Of a stretch of 53,342 nt of DNA, positions 33,893 to 43,368 are shown in pieces. How positions within the stretch are numbered: the first letter of the stretch is position 1; each line of letters opens with the position of its first letter. The stretch is from contig JAMPFQ010000016.1 of NCBI GenBank assembly GCA_023664345.1, positions 1 to 53,342 of the forward strand, given 5' to 3'. The position numbers and the translations under genes were made by a program. This stretch comes from Lachnospiraceae bacterium. Its GTDB lineage: Bacteria; Bacillota; Clostridia; Lachnospirales; Lachnospiraceae. The notes beneath the pieces were generated by a model that saw only the letters and a program-made list of their open reading frames with translations, was not told the DNA's origin and made no database searches.

Positions 33893-33945
33893 GTTTCCCC
33901 CTCCTGATACAATAGCGGAAACGGTATTCTATACCATGAGCGTCT
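33893..33945. other. right attachment site (attR) of the spmB element
   Basis: Element arm GTTTCCCC (33893-33900), 15 nt, CGGA (33916-33919), then chromosomal spmB sequence beginning AACGGTATTC. Mirrors the left end, whose arm is GGGGAAAC. Confidence 0.75.
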
Positions 33946-34052
33946 ATTTCCTGGCGGCGAAAGTGACAAAGACCAGGTACACCCTGACAGGCGCACTGCT
34001 GGCTACTTTGGCGGGAACGGTGGCCAGCGTGGTGCTGGCGGGGAGGATGTAG
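33916..34052 (+). pseudogene. spmB: spmB, 3' part, downstream of the inserted element
   Basis: From CGGA onward the frame reads ETVFYTMSVYFLAAKVTKTR then YTLTGALLATLAGTVASVVL and a short tail to TAG, exactly the C-terminus missing from the 5' part. No stop or frameshift is present, although the fragment cannot be translated as SpmB in the current arrangement. The open frame upstream (33678-33915) is repeat and element sequence, not spmB. Confidence 0.9.
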
Positions 34053-34061
34053 GCCTGTTGA

Positions 34062-34090
34062 TTGACATATTGACACTACTGTGGTAGTAT
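34062..34090 (+). promoter_or_regulatory. promoter with operator-like dyad before the solute-binding protein
   Basis: TTGACA (34062-34067), 17-nt spacer, TAGTAT (34085-34090). A perfect dyad ACTAC-TGTG-GTAGT (34075-34088) overlaps the -10 box, the position of a repressor site (GntR/YtrA- or BlaI-type half-sites look like this). Confidence 0.65.
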
Positions 34091-34173
34091 AAAAATAGAA
34101 ACAATATATGTCACATAACTGTCCGATCCGGAATGGAAGGCAGTGTAGTGTTGTTGAAACGGGGGATATGCGC

Positions 34174-36501
34174 ATGAGATACCAAAGCTTGCATAAACGC
34201 ATCGGATGCCTGCTGTTGGCAGGATTTCTTATGCTGGGGATCACCGGCTGTGGCGGCGCGGACGGATCGGGCAGCACGGAGAACACAGAAGATGCAGGAA
34301 ACCGGGAGATCGCCCTCACAGGCGAGATGGTTCCGGTGGCAAACTTCCAGGAGGTCAAATCCGACTTGAGTAAGCTGGAGCATTATGTGTGGCAGGGCGA
34401 GAGTCTGATCTATCTGGAGAGAGTGTGGGATCACGGCATGTCCCAGGGCACGCTGTATCAGGTGAACCTGGACGGCACGGGCTCGCCGGAAGCGCTCTAC
34501 AAGGGTATCTCGGAGGAGCATTCCATCCTGGATTTTGGTATGGGCCAGGACGGCTGTTTTTACTTCCTGGAGCGGAAAAGCGAGGAGGACGGTACAGGAA
34601 CGCTTTATCTGCGGAAGATGGACGGTGATCTTCAGGAGGTCTGGCTTCAGGAGTTGGAGCATGGGGATTTTCATACGGCGGCGCAGTCTATGGCTTATTT
34701 TTCTGATATGCATGTGGACATAGAGGGGAGGCTCCTGCTCACCGATCACGATGATCGGGGATATTTTTTTGATGCGGAAGGCCGGTATATGGGATGTGAC
34801 GCCATACAGGTCTCCCAGGGCGACATCATAGACGGGGGAGAACAGGGCGTCTTTCTGATCAGGCAGGATTGGAACGGCAGCAGCCTGATGAACTATCAGT
34901 TCCAGAGAGCGGATATGGACAAAGGCAGAATGGGTGCGGTGGAGACCAGGGATCTGTCTGTGACAAAGACGGGAGGTTTGGAGAACGGTTCCGTGTTGAG
35001 CGGCTATGGGATGGGTATTCTGATCTCCATGGAAAACAGGCTGTACTCCTATGAGTATGACACGGGGGAGTATACGGAATTGTTGGACTGGCAGAAGCTG
35101 GGTGTGGACGGTTCCGCCATATCGGCGGTCCGGCTTCTGGCAAAAGAGTTGCCATTGGAAAATCTGGGCGGATATACGGCGCAACTGCAGGCTGCGTCCA
35201 TGGAAGATGGGACAAGCCCTGAAAATGTGCCTGAGATGTCTCCCGTTCTGGAGGCTTTGTCCTATAAGTGGTCCAGTTCCGTCCCTCCGGAGATTGTCCA
35301 TGTGGGGCATATGGACCGGGGATATGTGCCTGAGAAACAGACTGTGACCCTTGGCCTGGCGTCTGTGTCCACCACGCGGCTGGGGCAGATGGTGCGCCGC
35401 TTTAACCGGTCCAGCATGGAATATGAGGTCATTACGAAAAGTTATGAGGATATGGATGCTTTTACGGAAGACCTGCTCTTTCATCCGGAGGGAGTGGCGG
35501 ATATTCTGGAACTGAGCTGGGGTGACAGGGATATGCTGGATGAGAAAGGGCTTCTGGAAGATTTAAGGCCTTATATGCAGGCAAGCGGCGTGGTGGATGA
35601 AGAGGATATCATGGAAGCGGTCAGGGATGCCTGCGAGACCGACGGGAAACTGACCAGCATGATGTCGGGATTTTACATACAGACTATCCACACCACAGCG
35701 GAGACGATTCCCACGGATGGATGGACTTATGATCAGCTTTTTGAACTGGCCGGGAATCATCCTGGCACCAAACTCCTGGATGTGTATACATACAATTCCG
35801 TATGGAGGCTTTTGGAGTTCACGCTGGACTCTTATGTGGACTGGGAAAAAGGGGAATGTCATTATGACTCGCCGGAATTTAAGCGGCTGCTGGAAAATGT
35901 CAGAGGTCTTTCCTATCCGGAAAATGAGGAGAGGCAGACAGTCTTTTATAACGACGAGGAGGCACGGAAGTTCCTGGATCAGGAATATCTGCTCCAGTAT
36001 AACATGTATCTCTGTCCTTATGATCACAGCAAGGTACAGTTCCAGTATCGGGACAAGGCGTGGGATGTGGGATACCCGACCCGGGACGGGGAACTGTGCT
36101 ACCTGATGAATCCTCTGATGCAGTTTTCCATTTACAGCAACTCCCCCAACAAGGAAGGCGCCTGGGCTTTCATGGAATTCCTGCTGTCGGAGGAAGAACA
36201 GAGCTGGTATGGAAGCGATCTGGGCGGATTCCCGGTGCGGAAAGACGCTTTTGAAGCTTATCTGGAGAGGCCTTATCATGCTGTCTATAATATGGCGGAT
36301 GACCATACTTCCGAGGAGACCATACGGATGCTTCGGGATATGATGGAGCATCTGCGTATGTCACAGATTGTAAGAAACGGGGAGATCTCCGGCATTGTGG
36401 CCGAGGAGACGCAGGCTTACTTTGCCGGGGATAAAACGGTGGAGCAGTGCGTGGAGATCATCCAGAACCGGGTGCAGCTTTATCTGGATGAAAATTTTTG
36501 A
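34174..36501 (+). CDS. extracellular solute-binding lipoprotein (fused N-terminal domain)
   Basis: A 775-residue lipoprotein: signal peptide with lipobox ITGC (Cys26), an N-terminal region of about 370 residues with repeated WQGESLIYLERVW-, FYFLERK-, LLLTDHDDRG-type strands suggesting a beta-propeller, then a family-1-like solute-binding domain (VTLGLASVSTTRLGQMVRRF to the end) with SNSPNKEGAWAFMEFLLSEEEQ. No permease genes are adjacent, so its transporter is elsewhere or it acts as a sensor. ATG 34174 is 8 nt after GGGGG; ATG 34168 is the alternative. Its 3' end overlaps the convergent DUF885 gene by 44 nt. Confidence 0.87.
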   Translation: MRYQSLHKRIGCLLLAGFLMLGITGCGGADGSGSTENTEDAGNREIALTGEMVPVANFQEVKSDLSKLEHYVWQGESLIYLERVWDHGMSQGTLYQVNLDGTGSPEALYKGISEEHSILDFGMGQDGCFYFLERKSEEDGTGTLYLRKMDGDLQEVWLQELEHGDFHTAAQSMAYFSDMHVDIEGRLLLTDHDDRGYFFDAEGRYMGCDAIQVSQGDIIDGGEQGVFLIRQDWNGSSLMNYQFQRADMDKGRMGAVETRDLSVTKTGGLENGSVLSGYGMGILISMENRLYSYEYDTGEYTELLDWQKLGVDGSAISAVRLLAKELPLENLGGYTAQLQAASMEDGTSPENVPEMSPVLEALSYKWSSSVPPEIVHVGHMDRGYVPEKQTVTLGLASVSTTRLGQMVRRFNRSSMEYEVITKSYEDMDAFTEDLLFHPEGVADILELSWGDRDMLDEKGLLEDLRPYMQASGVVDEEDIMEAVRDACETDGKLTSMMSGFYIQTIHTTAETIPTDGWTYDQLFELAGNHPGTKLLDVYTYNSVWRLLEFTLDSYVDWEKGECHYDSPEFKRLLENVRGLSYPENEERQTVFYNDEEARKFLDQEYLLQYNMYLCPYDHSKVQFQYRDKAWDVGYPTRDGELCYLMNPLMQFSIYSNSPNKEGAWAFMEFLLSEEEQSWYGSDLGGFPVRKDAFEAYLERPYHAVYNMADDHTSEETIRMLRDMMEHLRMSQIVRNGEISGIVAEETQAYFAGDKTVEQCVEIIQNRVQLYLDENF

Positions 36502-38314
36502 TTCCCGCCAGCCGCTCCTGCAGGGACAGGAAATCGGCGGGGCCGCAGTCCAGATAGAAGCAGTGGAAGCGGTAGTCGGAATATGTGCTTCCCCAGAGTT
36601 CCCTGGCCTGCTCCTGCAGGGACAGAATCTCCAGATATCCCAGGTAATATTTCAGGTAATTGCAGGGTTCCTGGGCGATATAGGTGTAGATCGCACGGGT
36701 GGAACTGGTGTTGGTGACGCCGAACTTTTCCAGAATCTGCGCCACCTTATCATAAGAAGCGCCCTCGTAGTGGATCATGATATCCAGCATGGAATACAGG
36801 CACAGCTGCATACTGCGGCTGTGCTTTTCCAGTTCCGTGATAATGGCATCAGAGTCATAGCCCTGTTCTTTCAGCAGCGCCGAAGCGTAATCATAGGAGA
36901 TGAACTCCACATACAGCGCCCAGCCCTCCAGGTAGCCGCCATACCACAACAGTTCCCTGACAGGCCGTTCTTCCCTTTCCAAGGCGTTTCGGTTATAATA
37001 GACAGATTGGTAGAGATGGCCGGGATAGCCCTCATGGGCGAGGGTAGTGTAAAGTTCCAGGCCGGCAGGGGTCTTGCCGGTATTGATATGTATGGTGTTC
37101 TGTGTTGTATCATCCAGCGGGGAAGTGATGTAAAAGGCAGGTGCGGTATATTTTTCCAGACTGGGGGAAACAGGTCTTACGGTGACCACAGTGCTGTCTC
37201 CGGAGACAGGGGGGAACTGTCCCCGCATCCGGCGCTGCAGATCCGTCAGCATCCCGGCGGCATCCGTATAGGGAAAAGGGTTCTGTGAACTGTCCGTTCT
37301 GTCTGTAAAAAGGTCGGGGTGAGCGTTCACGAGACTCTGCATGGCCTTATATTCTTCCCGGAACTTTTCGGCCAGAAGAGATTGTATCTCTTCCACGGAA
37401 CGATAGGAGCCGGTTTCTGAGATCAGCAGGTACTGGTAATATCCTCTTCCTTCCTCCGTGCTGCCCAGGCCTGACAGGGAAACGCTCTCATCCTCCAGCA
37501 GGATCAGCCCGTCGCCCAGGGCGATATAGGCGGGCAGCAGCACTGTTTTCAACAGACGGTCGTTCTGGGAGATATAGGAGTCCGCCTCGGTCTGTGTGAT
37601 TTCCCCCGACTGTAACAGCGGCGCAAGGCGTTCCGTGAAAGTGGTCTGCAGGAAATGGGTTCCGTTTTCCAGGTCTGATTTTGTGACAATAGTGTCACAT
37701 TGTTTTCTTACCTCCTGCAGGGAGGAGGCGGGCATGATCATCCCGGCGGCCGCTTTTTCCTGCTCAAAGGTCAGCAGGGAGGAAAAATATTCGTCCGTCT
37801 GATCCAGCAGGGCAAGGTAATCGGTCACATCCCGCCTGGTGCGGAAAGCATACTCCGCCAGCAGGATGGGAAGCTGGGACTGCATTCCTGAATTGGGGGA
37901 CAGAGGCTCGTTGTGATAGGGATACTCCGCCATGGCAAGGGAATTTTCCAGGGAGCGGGTGAGCAGTTTGCAGAGCCAGGCATCCGCTTCCGAGAGATTT
38001 TCCGTATGGATGGCATGCAGGGCGGTCAGGGTATTTTCCACAGCGGCATGGTCGCTTACAGCGGAGTTGCTGTTGTAACAGGCGAGGACGGGGTCATAGT
38101 CATGGATGCCGTAATTTTCCGGGTTTGCCAGGGTATAATGCATGTTCAGCGTGTTGGAGCGCATTTCCTCCGTAAACAGCGTGGATGTGATATGGGTGAA
38201 GCGCTTTTCGTCCTGCCTGTATGTAAAGAGGAATATGGTAATGACAGAGAAGGCAAGGAAAACACTTGCCGCCAGCGCCAGCTGTTTTGCGGAAAGGGGA
38301 TTTCTTCGTTTCAA
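36458..38314 (-). CDS. DUF885 family protein (putative peptidase, membrane anchored)
   Basis: About 618 residues. An N-terminal membrane/signal segment (LALAASVFLAFSVITIFLF) is followed by a DUF885 domain with the metal-type motif THEGYPGHLYQ and a downstream GGYLEGWALYVEF, hallmarks of this presumed metallopeptidase family. The TTG at 38314, 8 nt after GGCGGTGA, is chosen; an in-frame TTG at 38350 would add 12 residues. It converges on the solute-binding protein gene with a 44-nt overlap. Confidence 0.85.
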   Translation of the reverse strand: MKRRNPLSAKQLALAASVFLAFSVITIFLFTYRQDEKRFTHITSTLFTEEMRSNTLNMHYTLANPENYGIHDYDPVLACYNSNSAVSDHAAVENTLTALHAIHTENLSEADAWLCKLLTRSLENSLAMAEYPYHNEPLSPNSGMQSQLPILLAEYAFRTRRDVTDYLALLDQTDEYFSSLLTFEQEKAAAGMIMPASSLQEVRKQCDTIVTKSDLENGTHFLQTTFTERLAPLLQSGEITQTEADSYISQNDRLLKTVLLPAYIALGDGLILLEDESVSLSGLGSTEEGRGYYQYLLISETGSYRSVEEIQSLLAEKFREEYKAMQSLVNAHPDLFTDRTDSSQNPFPYTDAAGMLTDLQRRMRGQFPPVSGDSTVVTVRPVSPSLEKYTAPAFYITSPLDDTTQNTIHINTGKTPAGLELYTTLAHEGYPGHLYQSVYYNRNALEREERPVRELLWYGGYLEGWALYVEFISYDYASALLKEQGYDSDAIITELEKHSRSMQLCLYSMLDIMIHYEGASYDKVAQILEKFGVTNTSSTRAIYTYIAQEPCNYLKYYLGYLEILSLQEQARELWGSTYSDYRFHCFYLDCGPADFLSLQERLAGIKNFHPDKAAPGSG

Positions 38315-38423
38315 GTGGGAATCACCGCCGGGTCTGAGAGATTGATTCAATATATGCGGCGGATGCCCGGACTATGATACATGAGTGGTTCCGCGTGTAT
38401 GGCATGGCCCTTTGGCGCGGATA

Positions 38424-40631
38424 TTACGTTTCTATTTCCATATATGGCCCGCATCCCCGCAGGGAATCCGGCAGGATGTCTCTTTCCACGAAATATAATT
38501 CATGTAAAGCCCGTGTGCACCCCAGGTACACTTTGCGCCGGAGGTGGTCGTTGTTTTGGTTAAAATAAATGCAGTTGAACAGGATCACGGCGTCAAATTC
38601 CAGCCCTTTTGCAAGCAGCAGTGGGATGACCACCAGCCGGGCCTTTATCTCGTCCTCAGGCGATATGATCAGCTGGGCTTCTTTGGATTCCCCCAGATGC
38701 GATCTTACCGCCACGGCTTCCTCATCGCTGTTTACAATGACCGCCACGGAATGGTACTTTTCCAGCCGATCCAATATGGGGACAAGGCAGGAAAACAGAT
38801 CCCGGCATATGATATACTGCGGTTTTCTGACCGCACGCGTAAAATAGGAATACTCTTTTGCTATGGGGCGGTTCGCCCGGTCGATCAGTTCGAAAGCCAG
38901 CGCGTTGATGTCGCTGGAGGAGCGATAGCATTTACTGAGCCGGATCTGCATGAGATCTGTGCCGAATATCCTTTGATAATCGTCGTATTTCTGCATGGTC
39001 GTGACGGAATTGACCGTCTGGTAAATATCGCCCAGCAAGGTGAAACTGCTCTTTGGCAGTAGGCATTTTATGACATACAGCTGGATCAGGCTATAGTCCT
39101 GTGATTCATCGATAACGGTATGGCGGATATCGGGAAAAGGAGCGGCCTCGCCCATCAGTACCTTGACCAACAGATAAAAGAGCGCATCTTCGTACAGCAG
39201 TTTCCCGCGTTTCAGAGAATCGGACAGGTTTGCCGCTTCGTCGTCGCTTCCTCCCGTTTGGCGCAGATAATCTGAAAGGATCGTTACAGCCTGGGTCTTG
39301 GGATCCAGGCTGTTCAGGCGGATGATCTCGTCCTTTGCCGACTGAACATATGTCTGCAGGGTCTTGCTGTAGAGCATGCCCGCTTCCTTTACTGATAAAA
39401 TTTCATCATGGCTTTCCTCGATTTCATTGTATATCTCATCTTTATGTGAAAGGAAGAAGTCCTCTATTGCTTTTCTGACCAGATGCTCCAACATCTCGTA
39501 CCGGGACTTGAAAGAGGAAAAATTTCTGGCGTTTAATCTGCGCCGAATCATCTCCGGCGATATCACGATTGTTTCTTTATAACGGATCTCAGGTATCTGA
39601 AAAGGAAAAGAAGCAAAATAATCAATGCAGTATTCCAGCAGATCCGCTGAATTCCTGACCCGGAGACGCTTTATCCTTTCGCTGGCGGGGGACATCTCGA
39701 TCCGCTTAAGCTGGCTGTAGTAATCCTCAATCTCCATGTCCTTATCCAGAAACGCTTCCAGAAGATCGGCGAAAACCTTTGTTTCCGCAGGCCTCTCTCC
39801 CAGATCAGGGAGTATGGTGGAGATGTAGGAACTGAATATGTTGTTGTTTGATAAGATCAGGATATTCTCGGAACTCATGGTATCCTTATTGTGATAAAGG
39901 ACATACGCAAGGCGGTGAAGTCCTATGCTTGTCTTGCCGCTGCCCGCCAGTCCGCAGATCAGGCAGGAACGCCTGGTGTCGCTTCTTATCGCCAGGTTTT
40001 GTTCTTTCTGGATGCTCCCGATGATGACCTTTAGCTTATGATCGGAGTATTGGGAAAGAACCTCCCCAAGGATATCGTCATACAGGGAGGATTCGGTGTC
40101 ATAGGCATAAAGGAAGCGGCCGTCTTCAATCCGGTATTGCCTCTTTTTTGTGATGCAGGCTTCTTCTTTATGATCGTTCACTTCGTACCAGGCCGGCCCC
40201 AGATCAAAATTGTAGAACATGGAAGAAATGGGTGCTCTCCAGTCCACCACTACTATTTCATAGGAATCTTCTTCCATAAGGCTGTATACTCCGATGTAGA
40301 TGGTGTTTTCTTCGCCCGTTATGTTTTCTGTAAAGTCCAGGCGGCCAAAGTAGGGGGCTTTCTCCATTTTTGTCAGCCGCCGGATTTCCAGTTCATTCCG
40401 CTCATACCGATCCTCCGCACGGCTTATGTCGGTATCCTGGGAACTCAGCAGGATCACATCATCAAAATCGCGGATCAAGTGCCGGTTTTCATCCCACATC
40501 TCTTTCCGCTCACGCAGGATCCGGTCTTTCAGCAAAGTCTTGTCGGCGTGCAGCTTGGCCAGTTTTTTGCGGATGATCTCTTCCACTCTGTTAAAATAGT
40601 TCTTTTCATTCTGAAGATCGGTCTTCTCCAT
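38424..40631 (-). CDS. helD: HelD-like UvrD/Rep-family helicase
   Basis: A 735-residue protein matching HelD, the SF1-like ATPase that frees stalled RNA polymerase from nucleic acid in Firmicutes. An N-terminal coiled coil (NYFNRVEEIIRKKLAKL...) of the type that enters the polymerase channel, the VVDWRAPISSMFYNF signature, Walker A CGLAGSGKTS (about 232-241), Walker B-like VIDESQDYS, and a C-terminal helicase half ending LGCTRALHELYFV. GGAGGG precedes ATG 40631. Monocistronic on the minus strand. Confidence 0.9.
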   Translation of the reverse strand: MEKTDLQNEKNYFNRVEEIIRKKLAKLHADKTLLKDRILRERKEMWDENRHLIRDFDDVILLSSQDTDISRAEDRYERNELEIRRLTKMEKAPYFGRLDFTENITGEENTIYIGVYSLMEEDSYEIVVVDWRAPISSMFYNFDLGPAWYEVNDHKEEACITKKRQYRIEDGRFLYAYDTESSLYDDILGEVLSQYSDHKLKVIIGSIQKEQNLAIRSDTRRSCLICGLAGSGKTSIGLHRLAYVLYHNKDTMSSENILILSNNNIFSSYISTILPDLGERPAETKVFADLLEAFLDKDMEIEDYYSQLKRIEMSPASERIKRLRVRNSADLLEYCIDYFASFPFQIPEIRYKETIVISPEMIRRRLNARNFSSFKSRYEMLEHLVRKAIEDFFLSHKDEIYNEIEESHDEILSVKEAGMLYSKTLQTYVQSAKDEIIRLNSLDPKTQAVTILSDYLRQTGGSDDEAANLSDSLKRGKLLYEDALFYLLVKVLMGEAAPFPDIRHTVIDESQDYSLIQLYVIKCLLPKSSFTLLGDIYQTVNSVTTMQKYDDYQRIFGTDLMQIRLSKCYRSSSDINALAFELIDRANRPIAKEYSYFTRAVRKPQYIICRDLFSCLVPILDRLEKYHSVAVIVNSDEEAVAVRSHLGESKEAQLIISPEDEIKARLVVIPLLLAKGLEFDAVILFNCIYFNQNNDHLRRKVYLGCTRALHELYFVERDILPDSLRGCGPYMEIET

Positions 40632-40716
40632 TGCGTTTCCCTCCTGACAGTTGAAATTAATGAAAATCTATCAGAAGAATGAACGAAATTCAAGTCTGGT
40701 ATTTTGCGGGATTTTT

Positions 40717-40784
40717 TGTTATAATGAATTCAACAGGACAGGGAGGGCGACGATATCCGATGTTTGGGTATCGGTCGCTTTTTT
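40717..40784 (+). ncRNA. short transcript candidate: extended -10 promoter plus terminator
   Basis: TGTTATAAT (40717-40725) is an extended -10. About 25 nt after it begins a terminator: GCGAC (40747-40751) pairs with GTCGC (40774-40778), GATA pairs with TATC inside, and six T follow (40779-40784). This would yield a transcript of roughly 50-55 nt with no reading frame, or act as an attenuator for the kinase operon downstream. Confidence 0.4.
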
Positions 40785-40805
40785 GTGTTGATAGATTTCT
40801 TCCGG

Positions 40806-40868
40806 CGATCAAAAACCCCGCAGGGGTATCGATCTTGCAACGCAGCCCGCAGGAATAATGATTGACGA
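40806..40868 (-). repeat. palindromic repeat, family B (inverted, internally deleted copy)
   Basis: Its reverse complement contains ATTATTCCTGCGGG, then CTGCGTTGCAAGATCGATAC and CCCCTGCGGGGTTTTTGAT, matching two separated parts of the copy at 33657-33800 (GCTGCGTTGCAAGATTGATA) with the central palindrome missing. It ends next to the pentose operon promoter. Confidence 0.7.
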
Positions 40869-40890
40869 ACCCCGCCGGAATTGATAGGAT
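40862..40890 (+). promoter_or_regulatory. promoter of the pentose operon
   Basis: TTGACG (40862-40867), 17-nt spacer, TAGGAT (40885-40890), about 42 nt before the kinase ATG. The -35 touches the end of the family B repeat. Confidence 0.5.
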
Positions 40891-40931
40891 AAGATTAGAG
40901 CCGCAGGGCGGCAGAACGGAGGATCAGATCA

Positions 40932-42530
40932 ATGAGCGAAACAGCAAAGAAAGCGATCGAAGAGGGCAGGGCGGTGCTTGGCATCGAATTCGGCTCCACC
41001 AGAATCAAGGCGGTGCTGGTGGACGAAAACCACGCGCCCATTGCCATGGGTACCCATGACTGGGAGAACCGTCTGGAGAACAATATCTGGACATACAGCC
41101 TGGAGGATATCTGGAGCGGCCTGCAGGGCTGTTATAGAAGCCTTGCGGAGGATGTGCGGGAAAAGTACGGCGTGGAGCTGACGAAACTTGGCGCACTGGG
41201 TTTTTCGGGGATGATGCACGGATATATGCCTTTTGACAAGGAGGGGGAACTGCTGGTTCCTTTCCGCACCTGGAGGAACACCATGACGGAGGAAGCCTGC
41301 AAAAAGCTGGTATCCGTGTTTGACTTTAACATTCCCCAGAGATGGAGCATTGCCCATCTCTATCAGGCGGTCATAAACGGGGAGCCTCATGTAAAAGAGA
41401 TTGCTTTCTTTACCACCCTTGCGGGCTATATCCACTGGAAGCTGTCCGGCGAGAAAGTTCTGGGCGTGGGGGAGGCTTCCGGTATGTTTCCCATTGATTC
41501 CCATATTTGTGATTATGATGGAAAGATGCTGGAGCAGTTCGACCGTCTGGTTGCGCCCAACGGTTTTGGCTGGAAGCTGAAAGAGATCCTGCCTAAAGTA
41601 CTGAAAGCGGGCGATGCGGCAGGTACGCTGACCGAGGCGGGGGCGAAACTGCTGGATCCTACGGGAACCCTGCAGGCGGACGTTCCCATGTGCCCTCCCG
41701 AGGGGGACGCGGGAACCGGCATGACGGCCACCAACGCGGTTCGGGTGCGCACCGGAAATATTTCCGCGGGAACATCCATCTTCTCCATGGTGGTAACAGA
41801 GAAAGCGTTGTCGAAAGTGCACGAGGAGATCGATATGGTGACCACTCCCGACGGCAGTCCTGTTGCCATGGTGCACTGCAATAACTGTACCTCCGACCTG
41901 AATGCCTGGGTGGGGCTTTTTCAGCAGTTTGCGGATACGTTCGGCATAAAGACGGATATGGATGAACTTTATGGAACCCTTTACAGGGAGGCACTGAAAG
42001 GGGATACGGACTGCGGCGGCCTGGTTTCCTATAATTATTTCTCCGGGGAGCCGGTAACGGGTTTGAACGAGGGCAGGCCTCTGTTCGTCCGCACGCCTGA
42101 CGCGAAGTTTACCCTGGCCAACTTTATGCGCAGCAATCTTTACAGCGCCATGGCTACCCTGAAGATTGGCAACGACATTCTGCTGAAAGAGGAGCAGGTA
42201 AAGGTGGATTCCCTGACGGGCCACGGCGGTCTGTTCAAGACCCCGGTGGTGGGCCAGCAGCTGATGGCGGCGGCCATGAACGCACCTGTGACGGTGATGG
42301 ACACGGCAAGCGAGGGCGGCGCCTGGGGCATGGCAATACTTGCCTGTTATATGGCGGAAAAGGCGGATGACGAGACCCTGGCGGATTATCTGAGCGATAA
42401 GATATTTGTGGGGCAGAGCGGAACCACCATTGAGCCTGCAGCGGAGGACGTGGCAGGCTTTGACGTCTATATCGAGAAGTATAAGAGCGCGCTGAAAGCG
42501 GAGAGAGCGGCGGTGGAGAGCCTGGTCTAG
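40932..42530 (+). CDS. FGGY-family pentulose kinase
   Basis: A 532-residue FGGY kinase phosphorylating a sugar such as a ribulose or xylulose. ATP-site start [16 protein letters not shown] (phosphate 1), [13 protein letters not shown], a long first domain, and the second actin-like domain with GTSIFSMVV and [21 protein letters not shown]. It heads an operon with a ribulose-5-P 4-epimerase-type gene and transketolase, pointing to L-ribulose or a related pentulose as substrate; no araA isomerase is present. GGAGGATCAG precedes the ATG. Confidence 0.88.
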   Translation: MSETAKKAIEEGRAVLGIEFGSTRIKAVLVDENHAPIAMGTHDWENRLENNIWTYSLEDIWSGLQGCYRSLAEDVREKYGVELTKLGALGFSGMMHGYMPFDKEGELLVPFRTWRNTMTEEACKKLVSVFDFNIPQRWSIAHLYQAVINGEPHVKEIAFFTTLAGYIHWKLSGEKVLGVGEASGMFPIDSHICDYDGKMLEQFDRLVAPNGFGWKLKEILPKVLKAGDAAGTLTEAGAKLLDPTGTLQADVPMCPPEGDAGTGMTATNAVRVRTGNISAGTSIFSMVVTEKALSKVHEEIDMVTTPDGSPVAMVHCNNCTSDLNAWVGLFQQFADTFGIKTDMDELYGTLYREALKGDTDCGGLVSYNYFSGEPVTGLNEGRPLFVRTPDAKFTLANFMRSNLYSAMATLKIGNDILLKEEQVKVDSLTGHGGLFKTPVVGQQLMAAAMNAPVTVMDTASEGGAWGMAILACYMAEKADDETLADYLSDKIFVGQSGTTIEPAAEDVAGFDVYIEKYKSALKAERAAVESLV

Positions 42531-42544
42531 AAAGGGGGATCACT

Positions 42545-43237
42545 ATGTTAGAAGAATTAAAAAATCTGGTCTATGAAGCGAATATGGATCTGCCCAAGTA
42601 CGGGCTGGTGACTTTCACATGGGGCAACGTCAGCGCCATTGACAGGGAGAGCGGCCTGTTTGTGATCAAGCCCAGCGGCGTGGAGTATGACAGGCTGCGG
42701 CCTGAGGATATGGTGGTGGTGGACCTGGATGGGAACAAGGTGGAGGGGCGTTACAATCCTTCCTCCGATACAGCTACCCACAGAGAACTTTACAAGGCGT
42801 TTCCTGCCATCGGCGGCATCGTACATACCCATTCCTCCTATGCCACCAGCTGGGCCCAGGCGGGGCGGAATATCCCCTGCTACGGCACCACTCATGCGGA
42901 TTATATTTATGGGGAAGTGCCCTGCGTCAGATGCCTTACCGCCCAGGAGATCGAGGAGGCGTACGAGGAGAACACGGGACATCTGATCGTCAATGAGTTT
43001 AAACGTCTGGGTAAGGATCCCGTGGCAGTGCCCGCCGTGCTCTGTAAAAATCACGGCCCCTTTGCCTGGGGCAAGGACGCGAAAGAGGCTGTGCACAATG
43101 CGGTAGTGCTGGAGGAAGTGGCTAAGATGGCTTACCGTGCGGAGGCCATCAACCCCCGGATCCAGCCTGCGCCCCAGGAATTGCAGGATAAGCATTATTA
43201 CCGAAAACATGGAGAGAACGCCTACTATGGTCAATAG
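42545..43237 (+). CDS. araD: L-ribulose-5-phosphate 4-epimerase (class II aldolase fold)
   Basis: A 230-residue zinc enzyme converting L-ribulose-5-P to D-xylulose-5-P. Motifs: [32 protein letters not shown], the zinc His pair in [19 protein letters not shown] with further His, and [12 protein letters not shown] with the third zinc His. Full family length. It lies 14 nt after the kinase with GGGG in front, so the kinase-epimerase pair would deliver xylulose-5-P to the transketolase genes downstream. Confidence 0.93.
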   Translation: MLEELKNLVYEANMDLPKYGLVTFTWGNVSAIDRESGLFVIKPSGVEYDRLRPEDMVVVDLDGNKVEGRYNPSSDTATHRELYKAFPAIGGIVHTHSSYATSWAQAGRNIPCYGTTHADYIYGEVPCVRCLTAQEIEEAYEENTGHLIVNEFKRLGKDPVAVPAVLCKNHGPFAWGKDAKEAVHNAVVLEEVAKMAYRAEAINPRIQPAPQELQDKHYYRKHGENAYYGQ

Positions 43238-43279
43238 CATCGTGCTCGTGCACATTCGGCATTTTTTGGCTGAAATCAC

Positions 43280-43308
43280 TGGACGCGGGAGGGAATCTGT
43301 GCTAGTAT
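43280..43308 (+). promoter_or_regulatory. possible internal promoter for transketolase genes
   Basis: TGGACG (43280-43285), 17-nt spacer, TAGTAT (43303-43308), in the 131-nt gap before the transketolase N-subunit, which suggests the transketolase pair can be expressed apart from the kinase and epimerase. Confidence 0.4.
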
Positions 43309-43368
43309 GGACATCAGGACGAATAAGGAAGAAGCATCAGGCACAGCCCTGGGCAGAATGGAGGAAAC

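Larger units (their letters stand above)
23643..33915. mobile_element. serine-recombinase element inserted in spmB (skin-like candidate)
   Basis: 10,273 bp between two copies of CGGA (23643-23646 and 33916-33919) that split spmB. Cargo: lipoprotein, two membrane permeases, ABC ATPase, alpha/beta hydrolase, a TetR-type remnant, two small recombinase-associated proteins and three serine recombinases in a row at the right side. No phage structural genes, conjugation genes or resistance genes are seen. In the circular form the ends give GTTTCCCC, 36 nt, GGGGAAAC, with the crossover exactly central, as expected for an attP of a large serine recombinase. All intact genes inside point the same way as spmB. 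Confidence 0.88.

Noticed and set aside
33678..33915. The open frame running into the spmB 3' part read as a 124-residue protein
   Set aside because: The first 80 codons are family B repeat and element end sequence with no protein-like character; only the part after CGGA is SpmB.
23643..33915. Prophage or conjugative element
   Set aside because: No capsid, terminase, tail, lysis, relaxase or type IV secretion genes are visible; the element has only recombinases and metabolic/transport cargo.
36458..37288. Plus-strand frame 36395-37288 as a gene
   Set aside because: It is the antisense of the DUF885 gene, has no ribosome binding site or family resemblance, while the minus strand shows clear DUF885 motifs.
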